Notes under the pieces: model-generated
The model's input: the letters and a program-made list of their open reading frames with translations, nothing else
Told to the model about the DNA's origin: nothing
The model's database searches: none
Program-made: the position numbers and the translations under genes
From: Marinobacterium sp.
Lineage (GTDB): Bacteria > Pseudomonadota > Gammaproteobacteria > Pseudomonadales > Balneatricaceae
Direction: 5' to 3'
Length of the DNA stretch: 64,000 nucleotides
Assembly: GCA_025800125.1 (NCBI GenBank)
Contig: JAOXSF010000041.1
Location: 17,323-81,322 of the forward strand
Part shown: in pieces, positions 8,668 through 18,926 of the stretch
How positions within the stretch are numbered: position 1 is the stretch's first letter
Layout of the letters: the number at the start of each line of letters is the position of its first letter

Positions 8668-9021
8668 TCAGATTCTGAAAGCGTCTTTATACCATAGTGG
8701 CGTCTTGCTCGCCGCTTTTCCTTCAAAAGCAATAACATCGAAGCGACAGACTGGCTCGTTAGTGAGTTGCAACAGATAGGTTTGAGCGGTACGAATCAGT
8801 TTCTGGCGCTTGCTTCTGTCAACGGATTCGGCAGCACCACCATATTGTTGCCACTGACGTTTACGAACTTCGATAAACACCAGTTCATCGCCGTCCATCA
8901 TAATCAGGTCAATTTCGCCGTAACAGCTGCGAAAGTTGCGGGTGACAGGTTTCAGCCCCTGCTGGCATAAAAAATGTTCGGCTTGATGCTCGGCATCCTT
9001 GCCGATCTGCTGTCTATCCAC
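8668..9021 (-). CDS. yraN: YraN/UPF0102 family nuclease-fold protein
   Basis: This 117-residue protein has the RecB/Holliday-junction-resolvase-like fold of the UPF0102 family. It shows the pattern GEIDLIMMDGDELVFIEVRKR, with the acidic-E-x-K/R arrangement of this nuclease superfamily. Its cellular role is not established. I placed the start at a GTG (9021), which follows a GGTGGAG ribosome site and gives the usual family N-terminus (xDRQQIGKDAE). The 16 extra residues upstream, starting at a GTG at 9069, do not resemble the family. It lies between lpoA and diaA, as in E. coli. Confidence 0.85.
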   Translation of the reverse strand: MDRQQIGKDAEHQAEHFLCQQGLKPVTRNFRSCYGEIDLIMMDGDELVFIEVRKRQWQQYGGAAESVDRSKRQKLIRTAQTYLLQLTNEPVCRFDVIAFEGKAASKTPLWYKDAFRI

Positions 9022-9069
9022 GGTTGCTCCACCAATGGTTATGTCAGAAATGATGTTATTGCTGCGCAC

Positions 9070-9107
9070 TTACAGCGCTGCCACGTGCTTACAGCGTTGC
9101 CACGTGT
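9070..9107. repeat. 19-bp direct tandem repeat, two copies
   Basis: TTACAGCGCTGCCACGTGC is followed directly by TTACAGCGTTGCCACGTGT (two mismatches). It lies in the short gap between the lpoA 3' end and yraN. Further degenerate TTGTAC-type copies follow toward 9150. Confidence 0.85.
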
Positions 9108-9161
9108 TTATGTACTTATGGCGTTTGTACCGCTTGTATCTGGATGTTTGTACCAGAGCTG

Positions 9162-11009
9162 TCAGCGCTGTGCAGCCTGAGCTTCAGTTTTCAGTAATCG
9201 CGGTGTGCCCTGATCGAAGATGGCCCAGTCCAGGGTGCGTACAACCTGATTCTGGTTAACTACAGAAAGCCGTCCTGTTTCGCCTTCAATACTGGATTGT
9301 GGTAGTGCTGCCAGTTGTAACAGAAACGGGTGTAGCTGGTAGGCATCGAGCCCCAGCGCGTAGAGGCGCCCAAAACGGCTGTCAACATTGTTGCGCAGCT
9401 TGTTCAGGCTGCGCTTGTTAGTAGAGGGTGCTTCGAGATTCCACGGGCTGCCAACAAAGCGGATGCCGGTCAGGTCCTGGTCGGTCATGGCATTGGCCAG
9501 TCCGCTGTATACATGTGAGGTTGCGTATACTGGCAGGTCGTTGGCAAAGTGGAACGACAATGTGGGGTTGATCTGGCGAGCATCATTTGGCAGGGCTGAC
9601 AGGAATACCATATCCAGATCCTGGCGGCGGTGTTCTTCAAATTCCATTTTCTTGTTCTGGCGAATCAGCTTGCGTACCTGTTTGGCGCGCGCCTGACTCT
9701 TATCCGTGTTCATCAGCTGGCTGATGGTGGTGTTATAGCTGCCTTCGGTAAACCAGGCGCTGCCATGGACTGCGCCGCCCAGTTTTCGGAATTCTGCGCT
9801 GAAAGCGGCAGATACTTTGCGTCCCCATCCTGTATCTGCGCTGAGTACGGCAGCACGACGTAAGCCGTCCGTATAGGCGCGTTGAGCGACCTGGCGTGCT
9901 TCATCTTCAGCAGACAGTCCAAACTGAAACAGCATACGGTTACTGCCGGGTTGTTCGGCATAGTTAAGGGCCAGTATCGGAGCGGGTAGCGGTTCGCTAT
10001 TACTCAGGCGTTGTACATAGTCTTTATCCAGTGGGCCGATCACCATATTTATATTACGATCGGTGATCTGCGTGCTCAGAGTCAGTGGGTCTTTGATTTT
10101 GCTGGCATCCAACAGAGTTAGCATTGGCACCTGCTTGCCTTCGTTTCGTGCCTGGTAGTAAGCGGTCAGAAATCCTTCACTGATTGCGCGTGCAGGCTTG
10201 CTTAGCGGGCCACTCTGGGGTAGTAACAGGGCGATATGTCGAATATCGCGGTTTTGCTGCTGCAAAGCTTCCAGGGCCGATGGTGGGCTGCTGCTGGCGG
10301 GATGATTTTCCCATTCGCTGCGCCAGCGATTGATTGCCTCGCTTTTCTGCTCCAGATCACCAGAGCGATGCAGGCTGTCTGCCAGTTCGAACCAGCCCTG
10401 TTCGTAATAGCTGTTGTCGCCATCACGGGCCAGCTCACTGACTGTTTGTGCAGGCAGGCGACTGAGGGAAGACCATATTCGTTCGCGTTGTGCGTTTGTT
10501 GCACCGTCCCCCAGATTGCTCTGGTGGATCAGCTCGCGGGTTTCGCCAACGGGGTCCTGTTTCTGTTCATAGGCTTGCAAACGTAACTCACTCAAAGCCA
10601 ATGCCTGCTCATCAGGAAGTGGTGCTTGCTGTGGCTGGTTTAGAAACTCCAGTGCCTGTTGTGGCTCGTCGCGATCTAAAGCATCACGAGCTTGCAGCTG
10701 CATAATGTCAAATGCCAGCGCAGGTGGTAGCAGTCGAGTATTGATTTGTGCCAGAACACGGCTGGCATCCTGCTGACGTCCCAGCTCTATAAGTTGGCGT
10801 GCGGCATCTGCTTTCAGTTGGGCTGATGCGATTGGTGCAGCCTTCTCGGCACGATCCAGCAGTTGCTCAATGGTGGTCATCGGGTCTGCTGCTTGTGCCG
10901 GAGTGCGATCTGCAACCGGTGCTGGTGGCTTGGGTGGGTTGCCAGTACAGCCCGCCAGCGTCAATGCCAGGGCTGTAGCAGTCAGAGACAGGTGCTTGCG
11001 AATCGTCAT
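9162..11009 (-). CDS. lpoA: Penicillin-binding protein activator LpoA (outer-membrane lipoprotein)
   Basis: This 615-residue lipoprotein has the lipobox LTLAGC with Cys20 as the predicted lipidation site. A proline-rich stretch follows, then an N-terminal helical TPR-like domain (about residues 40-240). The C-terminal domain is periplasmic-binding-protein-like and begins at RHIALLLPQSGPLSKPARAISE. LpoA reaches from the outer membrane to stimulate the transpeptidase activity of PBP1A. It is divergent from rsmI, the conserved arrangement in Gammaproteobacteria, and heads the lpoA-yraN-diaA-dolP series. Confidence 0.93.
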   Translation of the reverse strand: MTIRKHLSLTATALALTLAGCTGNPPKPPAPVADRTPAQAADPMTTIEQLLDRAEKAAPIASAQLKADAARQLIELGRQQDASRVLAQINTRLLPPALAFDIMQLQARDALDRDEPQQALEFLNQPQQAPLPDEQALALSELRLQAYEQKQDPVGETRELIHQSNLGDGATNAQRERIWSSLSRLPAQTVSELARDGDNSYYEQGWFELADSLHRSGDLEQKSEAINRWRSEWENHPASSSPPSALEALQQQNRDIRHIALLLPQSGPLSKPARAISEGFLTAYYQARNEGKQVPMLTLLDASKIKDPLTLSTQITDRNINMVIGPLDKDYVQRLSNSEPLPAPILALNYAEQPGSNRMLFQFGLSAEDEARQVAQRAYTDGLRRAAVLSADTGWGRKVSAAFSAEFRKLGGAVHGSAWFTEGSYNTTISQLMNTDKSQARAKQVRKLIRQNKKMEFEEHRRQDLDMVFLSALPNDARQINPTLSFHFANDLPVYATSHVYSGLANAMTDQDLTGIRFVGSPWNLEAPSTNKRSLNKLRNNVDSRFGRLYALGLDAYQLHPFLLQLAALPQSSIEGETGRLSVVNQNQVVRTLDWAIFDQGTPRLLKTEAQAAQR

Positions 11010-11084
11010 ATACTCTAGTGCCTCAATGCTTTTGTGCCTTAATCAAATTACACGCTAGCCTCAATGCTGAGGATGGAAATAATC

Positions 11085-11927
11085 ATGTCAGAAAGCGCAC
11101 TTTATATAGTGGCTACCCCAATCGGTAACCTGCAGGACTTTACACCACGGGCGATCAATACCCTGAAAAATGTCCAGGTGATTGCTGCCGAAGATACCCG
11201 TCACAGTGCCCGTTTGATGGCACACTTTGATATTCGTACCCCATTGATTTCAGTGCATGAGCACAATGAGCGTCAGCGGGTAGACCGTATTCTACAGTAC
11301 CTGCAACAGGGGGAAAGTGTTGCTCTGATCTCTGATGCTGGAACTCCGGTTATTTCGGATCCAGGTTTTGTGCTGGTGCGGGCTGTACGTGAGGCGGGTT
11401 TCCGTGTAGTTCCCGTGCCTGGTTGTGTTGCTTTTGTTACCGCGCTCTGTGCAGCCGGGTTGCCCAGTGATCGTTTTTCATTTGAAGGGTTCGCACCACA
11501 TAAAGCCTCATCGCGTCGTCAGTTTTATACAGAACGTGCTGAGTTACCCCATACCCTGGTGTTTTATGAATCACCGCACCGGGTGTTGGCGTCTATTGAG
11601 GATATGGTCGGTGTTTTTGGCGGTGAGCGGCGAGCGGCTGTAGCCCGTGAGCTGACCAAAACCTTTGAGACCATCCATAGTGATAGTCTGCAGAATATCC
11701 ATGAATGGATGGCTGCGGATGCAAACCAGCAGCGTGGTGAGTTTGTATTAATGGTGGAAGGTGCACCTGCAGTGGATAATAGCGCGCTGGATGATGAAGC
11801 CCTGCGAGTGCTCGATATTCTGCTGGCGGAGCTGTCGGTCAAGCAGGCTTCAGCACTGACGGCGCAGATCACTGGTGTTAAAAAGAAGCAGCTCTATCAG
11901 GCGGCGTTGGAGCGTAAGAGCGATTGA
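11085..11927 (+). CDS. rsmI: 16S rRNA (cytidine-1402-2'-O)-methyltransferase RsmI
   Basis: This 280-residue tetrapyrrole-methylase-family enzyme methylates the ribose of C1402 in 16S rRNA using S-adenosylmethionine. Characteristic segments are YIVATPIGNLQDFTPRA at the N-terminus, AAEDTRHSARL, LISDAGTPVISDPG and FYESPHR. I chose the ATG at 11085 (MSESALYIV), preceded by GAGGA. Upstream in-frame ATGs at 11064 and 11073 either lack a ribosome site or overlap this one. It is divergent from lpoA. The C-terminal extension (about residues 235-280) is the usual RsmI helical domain. Confidence 0.95.
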   Translation: MSESALYIVATPIGNLQDFTPRAINTLKNVQVIAAEDTRHSARLMAHFDIRTPLISVHEHNERQRVDRILQYLQQGESVALISDAGTPVISDPGFVLVRAVREAGFRVVPVPGCVAFVTALCAAGLPSDRFSFEGFAPHKASSRRQFYTERAELPHTLVFYESPHRVLASIEDMVGVFGGERRAAVARELTKTFETIHSDSLQNIHEWMAADANQQRGEFVLMVEGAPAVDNSALDDEALRVLDILLAELSVKQASALTAQITGVKKKQLYQAALERKSD

Positions 11928-11951
11928 AGAGCAAGGCCTCTGTTCCGGAAT

Positions 11952-11992
11952 CCTTAAAGCAGAGGTAATAACACTTGCCATCTGCTTTAAGG
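11952..11992 (+). repeat. Perfect 12-bp inverted repeat overlapping the rnpB promoter
   Basis: CCTTAAAGCAGA (11952-11963) and TCTGCTTTAAGG (11981-11992) are perfect inverted copies 17 bp apart. The second arm fills most of the rnpB promoter spacer and the -35 lies in the loop. It could terminate rsmI transcripts (no T tract) or be an operator. Confidence 0.75.
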
Positions 11993-12002
11993 TTGGTAGT
12001 AT
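11975..12002 (+). promoter_or_regulatory. Sigma70 promoter of rnpB
   Basis: TTGCCA at 11975-11980 and TAGTAT at 11997-12002 are 16 bp apart, and the RNA's predicted 5' end at 12010 is eight bases downstream of the -10. The spacing and the position relative to the mature RNA make this a convincing promoter. Confidence 0.8.
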
Positions 12003-12009
12003 TCGCGCC

Positions 12010-12362
<353 letters not shown>

Positions 12363-12832
12363 TTTCGTATTTCCTGCCAGCATTCGCTGAAAAGGAATCT
12401 GACTGGTCAGAATTTGACAGAAAACTGCCAATGGTGATTTTTATCGAGTTCTGGCTGACCGTCAGATATTTACTTTTCAGGCTATCTTTTTCTGAATATT
12501 TCCGTGCGGTCCACGTGACACTTCTTCAATATTTCGAATCATGCAGGCACCGGGCGATGCCTCGGCGCCAGCAGGCGTTGTCATTGTGGTGAGTGAATAA
12601 ACGGGCTGTATCTATTTACTGCTGTTGAGGGTATTCCTGTGCAGTGGTTGTCCGATAGAGGCTGAATGGTGCTAACGGAAGGCGTAGTCTGTGATTGTGC
12701 TGGTAGATAATGGTCGCAGGAGAGGGGGTGATGTTGCCGTATACCAGCAAGGTATGCTGTGGTGTGTAGCTGATTATCCATTGGTGCTGCAAGGGACAGT
12801 CTGTCGTTGCAGAGCTGTCCCGGTAGCGTTCT
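12363..12832. other. Non-coding gap after rnpB
   Basis: About 470 bp without a supported gene. It contains a hairpin GGGACAG/CTGTCCC at 12793-12821 just beyond the 3' end of the minus-strand chemoreceptor gene, which may mark that gene's transcript end (no T tract). I see no RNA family or gene remnant in the rest. Confidence 0.6.
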
Positions 12833-14524
12833 TCAGGCGCGCAGTTTATTCACCATGCCATGCAGGCCGTCCAGCGCGTTTGCCATCTGTTGGCTGGCTT
12901 CCGATGTCTGGTCTGCGCTCTGGCTGGTCTGATCAGCATAGTCAGCGATTGAGTGCAGGTTGTCGTTGATGCGTTGCGCTGTGACTGCCTGTTCTTCTGA
13001 AGCCGCCGCAATCTGAGTGTTCAGCGCAGCCATGCTATCAACCGATATACAGGCCTGTGAGAGTTCGGTGGCGGTGCTGCGTGCCTGGTTCAGGCAGGTT
13101 TGCGCCTGTTGGCAGCCTTCCTGCATGCTGGCAACTGCGCGACCGGTTTCATTTTGCAGGCTATCCAGCAGTTGGCGAATGTCCTCTGTTGAGCTTTGAG
13201 TATGTTTCGACAGTGAGCGCACCTCATCTGCTACAACAGCAAAGCCTCGGCCTGAATCTCCGGCGCGTGCAGCTTCAATGGCTGCGTTCAATGCCAGCAG
13301 GTTGGTCTGTTCAGCAATGCCGGTGATAGATTCCAGCACTTCACTGATGCGGCTGGTCTCTGCAGCCAGCGCCTGAATTTCATTGGCGGCACGGTTCATA
13401 TTGCCGCTTAATTGCTCAATAACGCCCTGACTCTGCTGGGCAGACTCCATACCGGTATGGACTCTCTGCATAACATCCAGGCCCTGGTTCGCTGCTTCCT
13501 CGGTAGATTGCGCGACTTCGTGAATATGATGGGCCATGCTTTCAACCGCCTCTACAACCTGTCGGGTTTCCTGCTTTTGCTGCTCAATCTGGTTGCAGGT
13601 TGTGTCCATTACCTCAGTGGTGGTGTGTGACTGCTGTACCAGTGTGCGTGAAGTGTCACTGATACGGTCCATCATGCTGTTCAGGCGCTCCATTAATTGA
13701 TTAAAAGCCGCCGCTGCTTCTGTGGTTTCATTATTGCCTTTCAGAGGCAGTCTTACGCCAAGATCACCCTCGCCATCGGCCAGTTCCTGCAAGCTGTTAC
13801 GCATGCTTTGTACAGGGCCGGTAATGGAGCGAGCCAGCACCAGCGGTAGTAATAAGCCAGTAATCAGTGCCACGGCAAACAGCAGGCCAATGGTCTGTTG
13901 TGCCTGCAATTCGTCATGTTCTGCCTTGCGGGTAGCGGCCAGAGTAAAGGTTTGCACCTGGTTCAGAGCTTCGATCAGCGCATGGTCGATACGGTCTTCC
14001 AGTATAATCAGCTGGTCTGCGGTGTGTAGTATCGCCTGTGAAGAGCCTTGAAGTATCTGCTGAATCACGGCCATCGCCTGACGGGTGTATTGCTGGTGTT
14101 CCTGTTCAATCTGTGTCAAGCGGGATTGCAGTTGGCTGAATGCCTGGCGGGCTTCGTTGCTATGGGGGTTCTGCAAAGCGGTATGAATCTGTTGCCTGGT
14201 TTCTTGCAGCTCATGACCGATGGTCTTTGATAGCTGATTAAACTCTGCTGACAGGGTAGACAGTTGCGCATGGCGGTTATGCCCTAACTCTGTTGCCATG
14301 CCATACCCCAATGCCCGTTCAAATAGCACTGCCTGTGTCAGCTGGTGTTCGGTTACGCGGGTCAACGCATGGCTGATTGGCATATCCTCTTCGGCAATAT
14401 CAATCAGCGCAATGCCGATACGGTTCATCTGCACCAGGGCTACGCCGCCCACCAGGGCAACCAGTACCAGGTAAAGCAGCGCCATCAGGTAGATACGGGT
14501 TGAGATCTTCAATGAACTGAGCAC
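12833..14524 (-). CDS. Methyl-accepting chemotaxis protein
   Basis: This 563-residue transmembrane chemoreceptor has a first membrane helix at about residues 11-31 and a periplasmic helical region to about 205. This is probably a four-helix-bundle ligand domain, rich in Gln and His. The second membrane helix is at about 208-230, followed by a HAMP domain and a long coiled-coil signalling domain. The hairpin tip ([22 protein letters not shown]... then [14 protein letters not shown]) is intact. It would signal through CheA/CheW, none of which is in this window. The ligand cannot be predicted. It has no C-terminal pentapeptide for CheR/CheB tethering. Confidence 0.92.
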   Translation of the reverse strand: MLSSLKISTRIYLMALLYLVLVALVGGVALVQMNRIGIALIDIAEEDMPISHALTRVTEHQLTQAVLFERALGYGMATELGHNRHAQLSTLSAEFNQLSKTIGHELQETRQQIHTALQNPHSNEARQAFSQLQSRLTQIEQEHQQYTRQAMAVIQQILQGSSQAILHTADQLIILEDRIDHALIEALNQVQTFTLAATRKAEHDELQAQQTIGLLFAVALITGLLLPLVLARSITGPVQSMRNSLQELADGEGDLGVRLPLKGNNETTEAAAAFNQLMERLNSMMDRISDTSRTLVQQSHTTTEVMDTTCNQIEQQKQETRQVVEAVESMAHHIHEVAQSTEEAANQGLDVMQRVHTGMESAQQSQGVIEQLSGNMNRAANEIQALAAETSRISEVLESITGIAEQTNLLALNAAIEAARAGDSGRGFAVVADEVRSLSKHTQSSTEDIRQLLDSLQNETGRAVASMQEGCQQAQTCLNQARSTATELSQACISVDSMAALNTQIAAASEEQAVTAQRINDNLHSIADYADQTSQSADQTSEASQQMANALDGLHGMVNKLRA

Positions 14525-15358
14525 AACAGCAATACTCCAGTGAACAGGCTAGACATAGATGTCAGATAGCAGGATGAGTGACCGGTCTATATGGAAGATG
14601 AATATAACAGACTGTTCAGGCAGGAGATATGGGGTAAGTTTTTTTAAGAGGGCGTAGCCCTGTAGTGTTACAGGCTTTTACTGATTTTACATGGTTCAAA
14701 GATGTATGGTTTAGCAATGTTATGGTGCAGAAGTGCAGAAGTGCAGAAGTGCAGAGTTCAAGGGTGCGGGATTCTGTGTCTGGGTATATTGCTTAAAGAT
14801 AAACGGTTTGGTTGATTTTGTCGTTCTATATTTGTTTTCTTTTTTATATTTCTCCAGAGTTTTATTTTTTGTTTTAGCTTTGGTTTATATAAATATTTGA
14901 TTGTTTGATTATTTGATTGGTTAATTAGTTAAAGAGGCTTTGTGATTGTTTGCAGGGTTAGTAAATGTTACCTAGGGGTTAATATGTCATGGTTTAATAA
15001 GGTTTAAATTAAATAAGGCAAGGTATATGTGCAGACATAGTGTCTCTTCGTGAGAATGTGTTGGTATCAGGTGGCCCATAGAGGTGTGACAAGGTGGTTA
15101 CCTGCTGTTTACTGTTATGTGACCGACCGGTTGTGACGTGTATGGGCTCTCCCTGTGATCAGAAACGGCATATCGACTTCAGGCGTGTCGGTATATGCTG
15201 CTCATGGTTGTCTTCAGATGCTAAATAAATAAACCAGCCTACATTAGTATAAATAAATTAAAAATACTCCAGTCTGGTAATCAAAAGTCGATTGAGTATC
15301 TGGATGCTGGGTGGGTAGACTGTCTACAGGCTAGACCTATATACAAGGGAGTATTTTC
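14525..15358. other. Long AT-rich gap between two chemoreceptor genes
   Basis: About 830 bp with no supported gene. The middle part (14800-15010) is markedly AT-rich, with repeated TTTGATT words, unlike the flanking genes. It also holds the octamer repeat listed separately. It separates divergent chemoreceptor genes, so both promoters should lie here, but I could not pick a convincing one. It may be a remnant of transferred DNA. Confidence 0.6.
14725..14755. repeat. Octamer tandem repeat (GTGCAGAA, about four copies)
   Basis: Three perfect GTGCAGAA units plus a fourth ending in G run head to tail in a non-coding gap. This is a short simple-sequence tract that could vary in length by slippage. 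Confidence 0.9.
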
Positions 15359-17002
15359 ATGGAAAGAATTTATAGACGTTTTCCTATCCGGCACCGTATC
15401 TGGTTCATCTTGTTTCTGGCTTTGTTAGGCATGGCTTTGATGCTGTTCTTTACGCTTAAGCAAGCGCGTGAAGACATGACACTGTTAAAGCAGGCTGAAT
15501 TGACCCATCTGGTGCAGTCTACCATTACCATGATGGACGCACTGAACCAGAAGGTAACCAGAGGCGAGATGACGCTGGAGCAGGCACAGAAACAAGCAAG
15601 AGACTTGGTACGTGAAATACGCTTTAATGGCAGCGATTATTTCTGGATTCAAAGTCCTCAGGGCATCATGCTGATGCAGCCTATTGCCCCCAAGCTGGAA
15701 GGGCATGATATGAAGCCCATTAAAGATGTAAATGGACATCGGTTTGCGGCCAGTATCGCCAGGCAGTTGCAGAGCAAAGGTGAAGCGACAGAGTTTTATC
15801 ACTGGAACCGTCCAGGCAGTGATAAACCTATACCTAAAATTTCCTATACCAAAACCTATTCAACCTGGGGCTGGGCCGTTGGTACAGGGGTATATATTGA
15901 TGATATTGAGACACTGTTCTGGGATCACGCTGTCTCTGTGATTGTCTTTGCGACTGTATTGATGGCGATATTATTTCTGGTGGGTATCAGCTTGATTCGC
16001 AGTATTACCAGGCCGCTAACCTCCACCGTAAAAGCGATGAAGGACATTAGTGAAGGGCGTGGTGAAGGTAATCTGACAGTGCGTTTGCCGGTGGAAGGCA
16101 GTGATGAAATCACCGGTCTGACGCGCTATTTCAACAGTTTTGTTGGCACAATGAATCAGGTGATGTCTCAGGTCAATAGTGCGTCGTTTGCGGTATCTAA
16201 TGCTGCGGAAGGGCTGTTAACTATCACCAGTAAAGGTAGCCAGAATATTGCTGAACAGGCCAATGAAACTGACCAGATGGCCAACGCAATTCGAGAGATG
16301 TCTGGCACTGTACGCCATGTTGCAGATAACGCAGGCCAGGCTGCGGAAGGAGCTAATGCAGCGGATGAGCAGGCGCAAAAAGGTAAACGGCAAGTGGAAG
16401 ATGCTATCTTGGCGATCAACACCCTGGTTGGCCAGGTGCATGGTACGGCCAGTGAAATTGAGCGTTTGCGTACCGGCAGTGAAAATATCGGTACGGTGCT
16501 GGAGGTGATTCGTGGTATCGCAGACCAGACCAACCTGCTGGCACTGAATGCGGCTATTGAGGCAGCCCGTGCTGGCGAGCAGGGTCGAGGCTTTGCGGTA
16601 GTGGCTGACGAAGTACGGACGCTGGCAAAGCGTACTCAGGACAGTACAGATGAAATTCATTCGATGATTGAGCAACTTCAGAATGCAGCGAATGATGCCG
16701 TCAGCTCAATGAATACCAGCCTGCATTCGACGGAAAGCACGGTTGAGGTTGTGAACAAAGCAGGTAGCTCGCTGGATTCGATTCTGTCGGCGGTGGCGTC
16801 GATTCGTGGCATGAATGAAACCATTGCCCGTTCAGCGGACGAGCAATCACTGGTTGCTGAAGAGATCAATCGCAGTGTTGGTAATATTGTTGCCTTGTCG
16901 CAGGTGTCAGCTGAGTCGACTCAGCAGGTAACCCGTTCCAGTGATGAACTGGCATCAGAATCTGAAAAACTGCATACACTAGTACAGCAATTTAAAATCT
17001 GA
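15359..17002 (+). CDS. Methyl-accepting chemotaxis protein with single Cache domain
   Basis: This 547-residue chemoreceptor has a first membrane helix at about residues 13-32. A periplasmic single-Cache domain follows, with the pattern [18 protein letters not shown], a conserved MKPIKDVNG region and [13 protein letters not shown]. The second membrane helix is at about 190-212, then HAMP and the signalling coiled coil with the tip [22 protein letters not shown] and [18 protein letters not shown]. Cache domains of this type often bind small organic acids; the ligand here is unknown. The ATG follows AAGGGAG. The C-terminus lacks a CheR-binding pentapeptide. Confidence 0.93.
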   Translation: MERIYRRFPIRHRIWFILFLALLGMALMLFFTLKQAREDMTLLKQAELTHLVQSTITMMDALNQKVTRGEMTLEQAQKQARDLVREIRFNGSDYFWIQSPQGIMLMQPIAPKLEGHDMKPIKDVNGHRFAASIARQLQSKGEATEFYHWNRPGSDKPIPKISYTKTYSTWGWAVGTGVYIDDIETLFWDHAVSVIVFATVLMAILFLVGISLIRSITRPLTSTVKAMKDISEGRGEGNLTVRLPVEGSDEITGLTRYFNSFVGTMNQVMSQVNSASFAVSNAAEGLLTITSKGSQNIAEQANETDQMANAIREMSGTVRHVADNAGQAAEGANAADEQAQKGKRQVEDAILAINTLVGQVHGTASEIERLRTGSENIGTVLEVIRGIADQTNLLALNAAIEAARAGEQGRGFAVVADEVRTLAKRTQDSTDEIHSMIEQLQNAANDAVSSMNTSLHSTESTVEVVNKAGSSLDSILSAVASIRGMNETIARSADEQSLVAEEINRSVGNIVALSQVSAESTQQVTRSSDELASESEKLHTLVQQFKI

Positions 17003-17150
17003 CAGCTTTACCCTGCGGTAATGGCTGTCTGCCGCCTGAAGAGTGTTAACTGGTATATGTTGTTTGTGTCAGTTGGGCTGATGTCTTCAGGCTTGGGGAT
17101 TTCTGATAGTTAAGCCTGGATTGTCACCACATCTGCACCTCCTCTGAAAT

Positions 17151-17179
17151 CAGGCCAGCGCGGTAATAGTGCTGGCCTG
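17151..17179. terminator. Hairpin between convergent chemoreceptor and ytoQ genes
   Basis: CAGGCCAGC (17151-17159) pairs with GCTGGCCTG (17171-17179). It lies between convergent gene ends and probably terminates or stabilises one or both transcripts. The T tract is weak on both strands. Confidence 0.55.
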
Positions 17180-17191
17180 TCAGGTTATGTC

Positions 17192-17656
17192 TTAACCTTC
17201 AACCACATACTTCAACAACTGCACCACCTGCTCCGGGCTCTGAGCACGCGCCATCGCCGCCGCATTCACTTCTTTCAATGGGTGGATCAGCGCATCGTCA
17301 TGCAGGGTGATGTAAGGCGTATTCAGTGCTGCGCAGAAACCGGCATCAAACGCCGCATTCCACTGGCGGTATTTATCGCCAAAGCGCACCACGGCGACAT
17401 CGCAATTTTCAATCAGCGTTTTGATACGGATGGCGTTAACGCGGGCGGACTGGTAGTCGCGCCAGTAGTTTTCCGCCGGTACACCCAGCAGGTCACCGGC
17501 GGCATCGCTGGCATCGTGGTCGGTCACGGCGGAGCTGAATGTCACCGGCAGGTTCAGTGCGGCGGCACCCTGTTCAATCTGTTCGCGCCAGTCGGTGTGA
17601 ATTTCACCGGAAAGGTAGACGTTCCACTGTTTTGTTATGGCGGAGTTGGTGGTCAT
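17192..17656 (-). CDS. ytoQ: YtoQ family protein
   Basis: This 154-residue protein resembles the YtoQ family (nucleoside-deoxyribosyltransferase-like fold). Family-typical parts are the N-terminal VYLSGEIHTDWREQI, the central TFSSAVTDHDASD, and VVRFGDKYRQWNAAFDAGFCAAL. No biochemical role is established for YtoQ that I can name. The start has GAGGGAC five bases upstream. It is isolated, convergent with the upstream chemoreceptor gene and followed on the other strand by thiolase debris. Confidence 0.82.
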   Translation of the reverse strand: MTTNSAITKQWNVYLSGEIHTDWREQIEQGAAALNLPVTFSSAVTDHDASDAAGDLLGVPAENYWRDYQSARVNAIRIKTLIENCDVAVVRFGDKYRQWNAAFDAGFCAALNTPYITLHDDALIHPLKEVNAAAMARAQSPEQVVQLLKYVVEG

Positions 17657-17837
17657 GGTTGTCCCTCGGTATCTCGATATTGAAGCGGCCTGGCAGTGGT
17701 TGCTCAGGTGATTGCTCAGGCAGTTGTTATTGTGGTGCTGGCGATTATAGCGGGCCTGGATACCGGCTGCAGCACAGCATAAATTCTGGCCGTTATTGTC
17801 AAGTTATTCGGCCGCTCTGGTCAATCTTGTGATGGGG

Positions 17838-18542
17838 TTGTTCCCGTTTAATGGTGGCTGTTTTGTCACCGAAGCGGGGAATCAGGGTATTGATAGTCTG
17901 GCGGGGCTGGGTGAAATTGTTGCTGTTGAAACAATGCGTCGTAGCGGGGTGCAAGCCGTGAAGGTTGGTCATGCGGTGTTCGGACGCATTATTAACACCT
18001 GCCCGGCAGATGCTTATCTGGCTCGGAATATTGATCTTGCAACCGGGATGCCCGACAGCAGTGCGGCGTTTAATGTTAACCGGCTCTGTGGTTCAGCGTT
18101 GCAATCGCTGGGCTCTGCGGCACAATTGGTGATGAATGGTGACAGTCAGCTGGCGTTACTGCGACCAGTCTGTAAAAAGGTGGCGTTGTTACGGCGGGTC
18201 ATGTCTCCGAGGTTAATGATGGCGCTGGGGCCGATTTCCGCCGTCAGGCAGGCGTTAGAGTGAGCTGGTTTGACCGTCGCTGACCTCGGCCTGGTTGAAT
18301 CGAATGGGACGTTTGCAGCTCCGGCGCTGGCTGTTACTGAAATATTGTGTCTGGCTGCTGAGAATGTGAATCCGAACGGTGTTGCAATAGCACATGGGCA
18401 TCCAGTTGGTGCAACCGGCTCAATCATCACTCTTAACGCATTGTATGAACTGGAATGGATTGCGGGGCGTTATGTGCTTATTACTATGTGTATTGGTGGC
18501 GGTAAGGGTGTTGCGTTGATTCTGGAATGCCTGCCTTCATGA
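17838..18542 (+). pseudogene. Decayed acetyl-CoA acetyltransferase (thiolase) gene
   Basis: This region encodes pieces of a thiolase in the right order but not as one reading frame. The N-terminal part has VGHAVFGRIINT and then NVNRLCGSALQSLGSAAQ, with the nucleophilic-cysteine loop. A central piece (about 18182-18258, VTAGHVSEVNDGAGA) is in a different frame. The C-terminal part (from about 18270) has the AHGHPVGATGS histidine loop and the CIGGGKG cysteine loop. About half of a normal 390-residue thiolase, between the two parts, is missing, and the N-terminus is poorly conserved. It cannot make an active enzyme. The old function was probably acetoacetyl-CoA formation or beta-oxidation. Confidence 0.88.
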
Positions 18543-18566
18543 CAGGAGTTTAACCTTGTATGGCCT

Positions 18567-18616
18567 CCTGTTTATAACCGCCACCTGTTTATGACAGCCC
18601 GCTGTTTGTGACAGAT
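18567..18616. repeat. Degenerate 17-bp tandem repeat after the thiolase remnant
   Basis: Three imperfect units start CCTGTTTATAACCG, CCTGTTTATGACAG and CTGTTTGTGACAG. They lie 25 bp after the remnant's stop codon. Confidence 0.75.
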
Positions 18617-18897
18617 GCTGGTCTGGTTGCTTTAGTTATCGTTTGTCTCTTTCGAAGCGGCCAGGTGTCGCTCTCGTTTTATTTCTTTTTGCTTTCGCTT
18701 TACTGTCGCTTGTCAATTTCTCTTCGTGTGAACAGTGGTTCCATAACCTCCTGATTTCAGACTGATGGTCAGGTGCTGGGTTTTGTGCTGAATCACACGC
18801 TTTTTAAAAGCCTGAGCCTGATGTGTGTTGTGGTGCTGAGTGCTTGTTTCTGTTGATGTTTTCAGTCAGTGAATGCTCAGTGACTGAGCTTTGCACC

Positions 18898-18926
18898 TTG
18901 CATTGCCTGGGGTTAATTTCTATAGT
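18898..18926 (+). promoter_or_regulatory. Candidate promoter of the dcw cluster
   Basis: TTGCAT (18898-18903) and TATAGT (18921-18926) are separated by 17 bp. The -10 matches the consensus at five of six positions; the -35 is weak. It would give a leader of about 320 nt before rsmH. Confidence 0.3.

Noticed and set aside
14725..14755. The octamer repeat as a possible CRISPR or iteron array.
   Set aside because: Units are 8 bp with no spacers, no Cas gene is present, and there is no replication gene. It is a simple tandem repeat.
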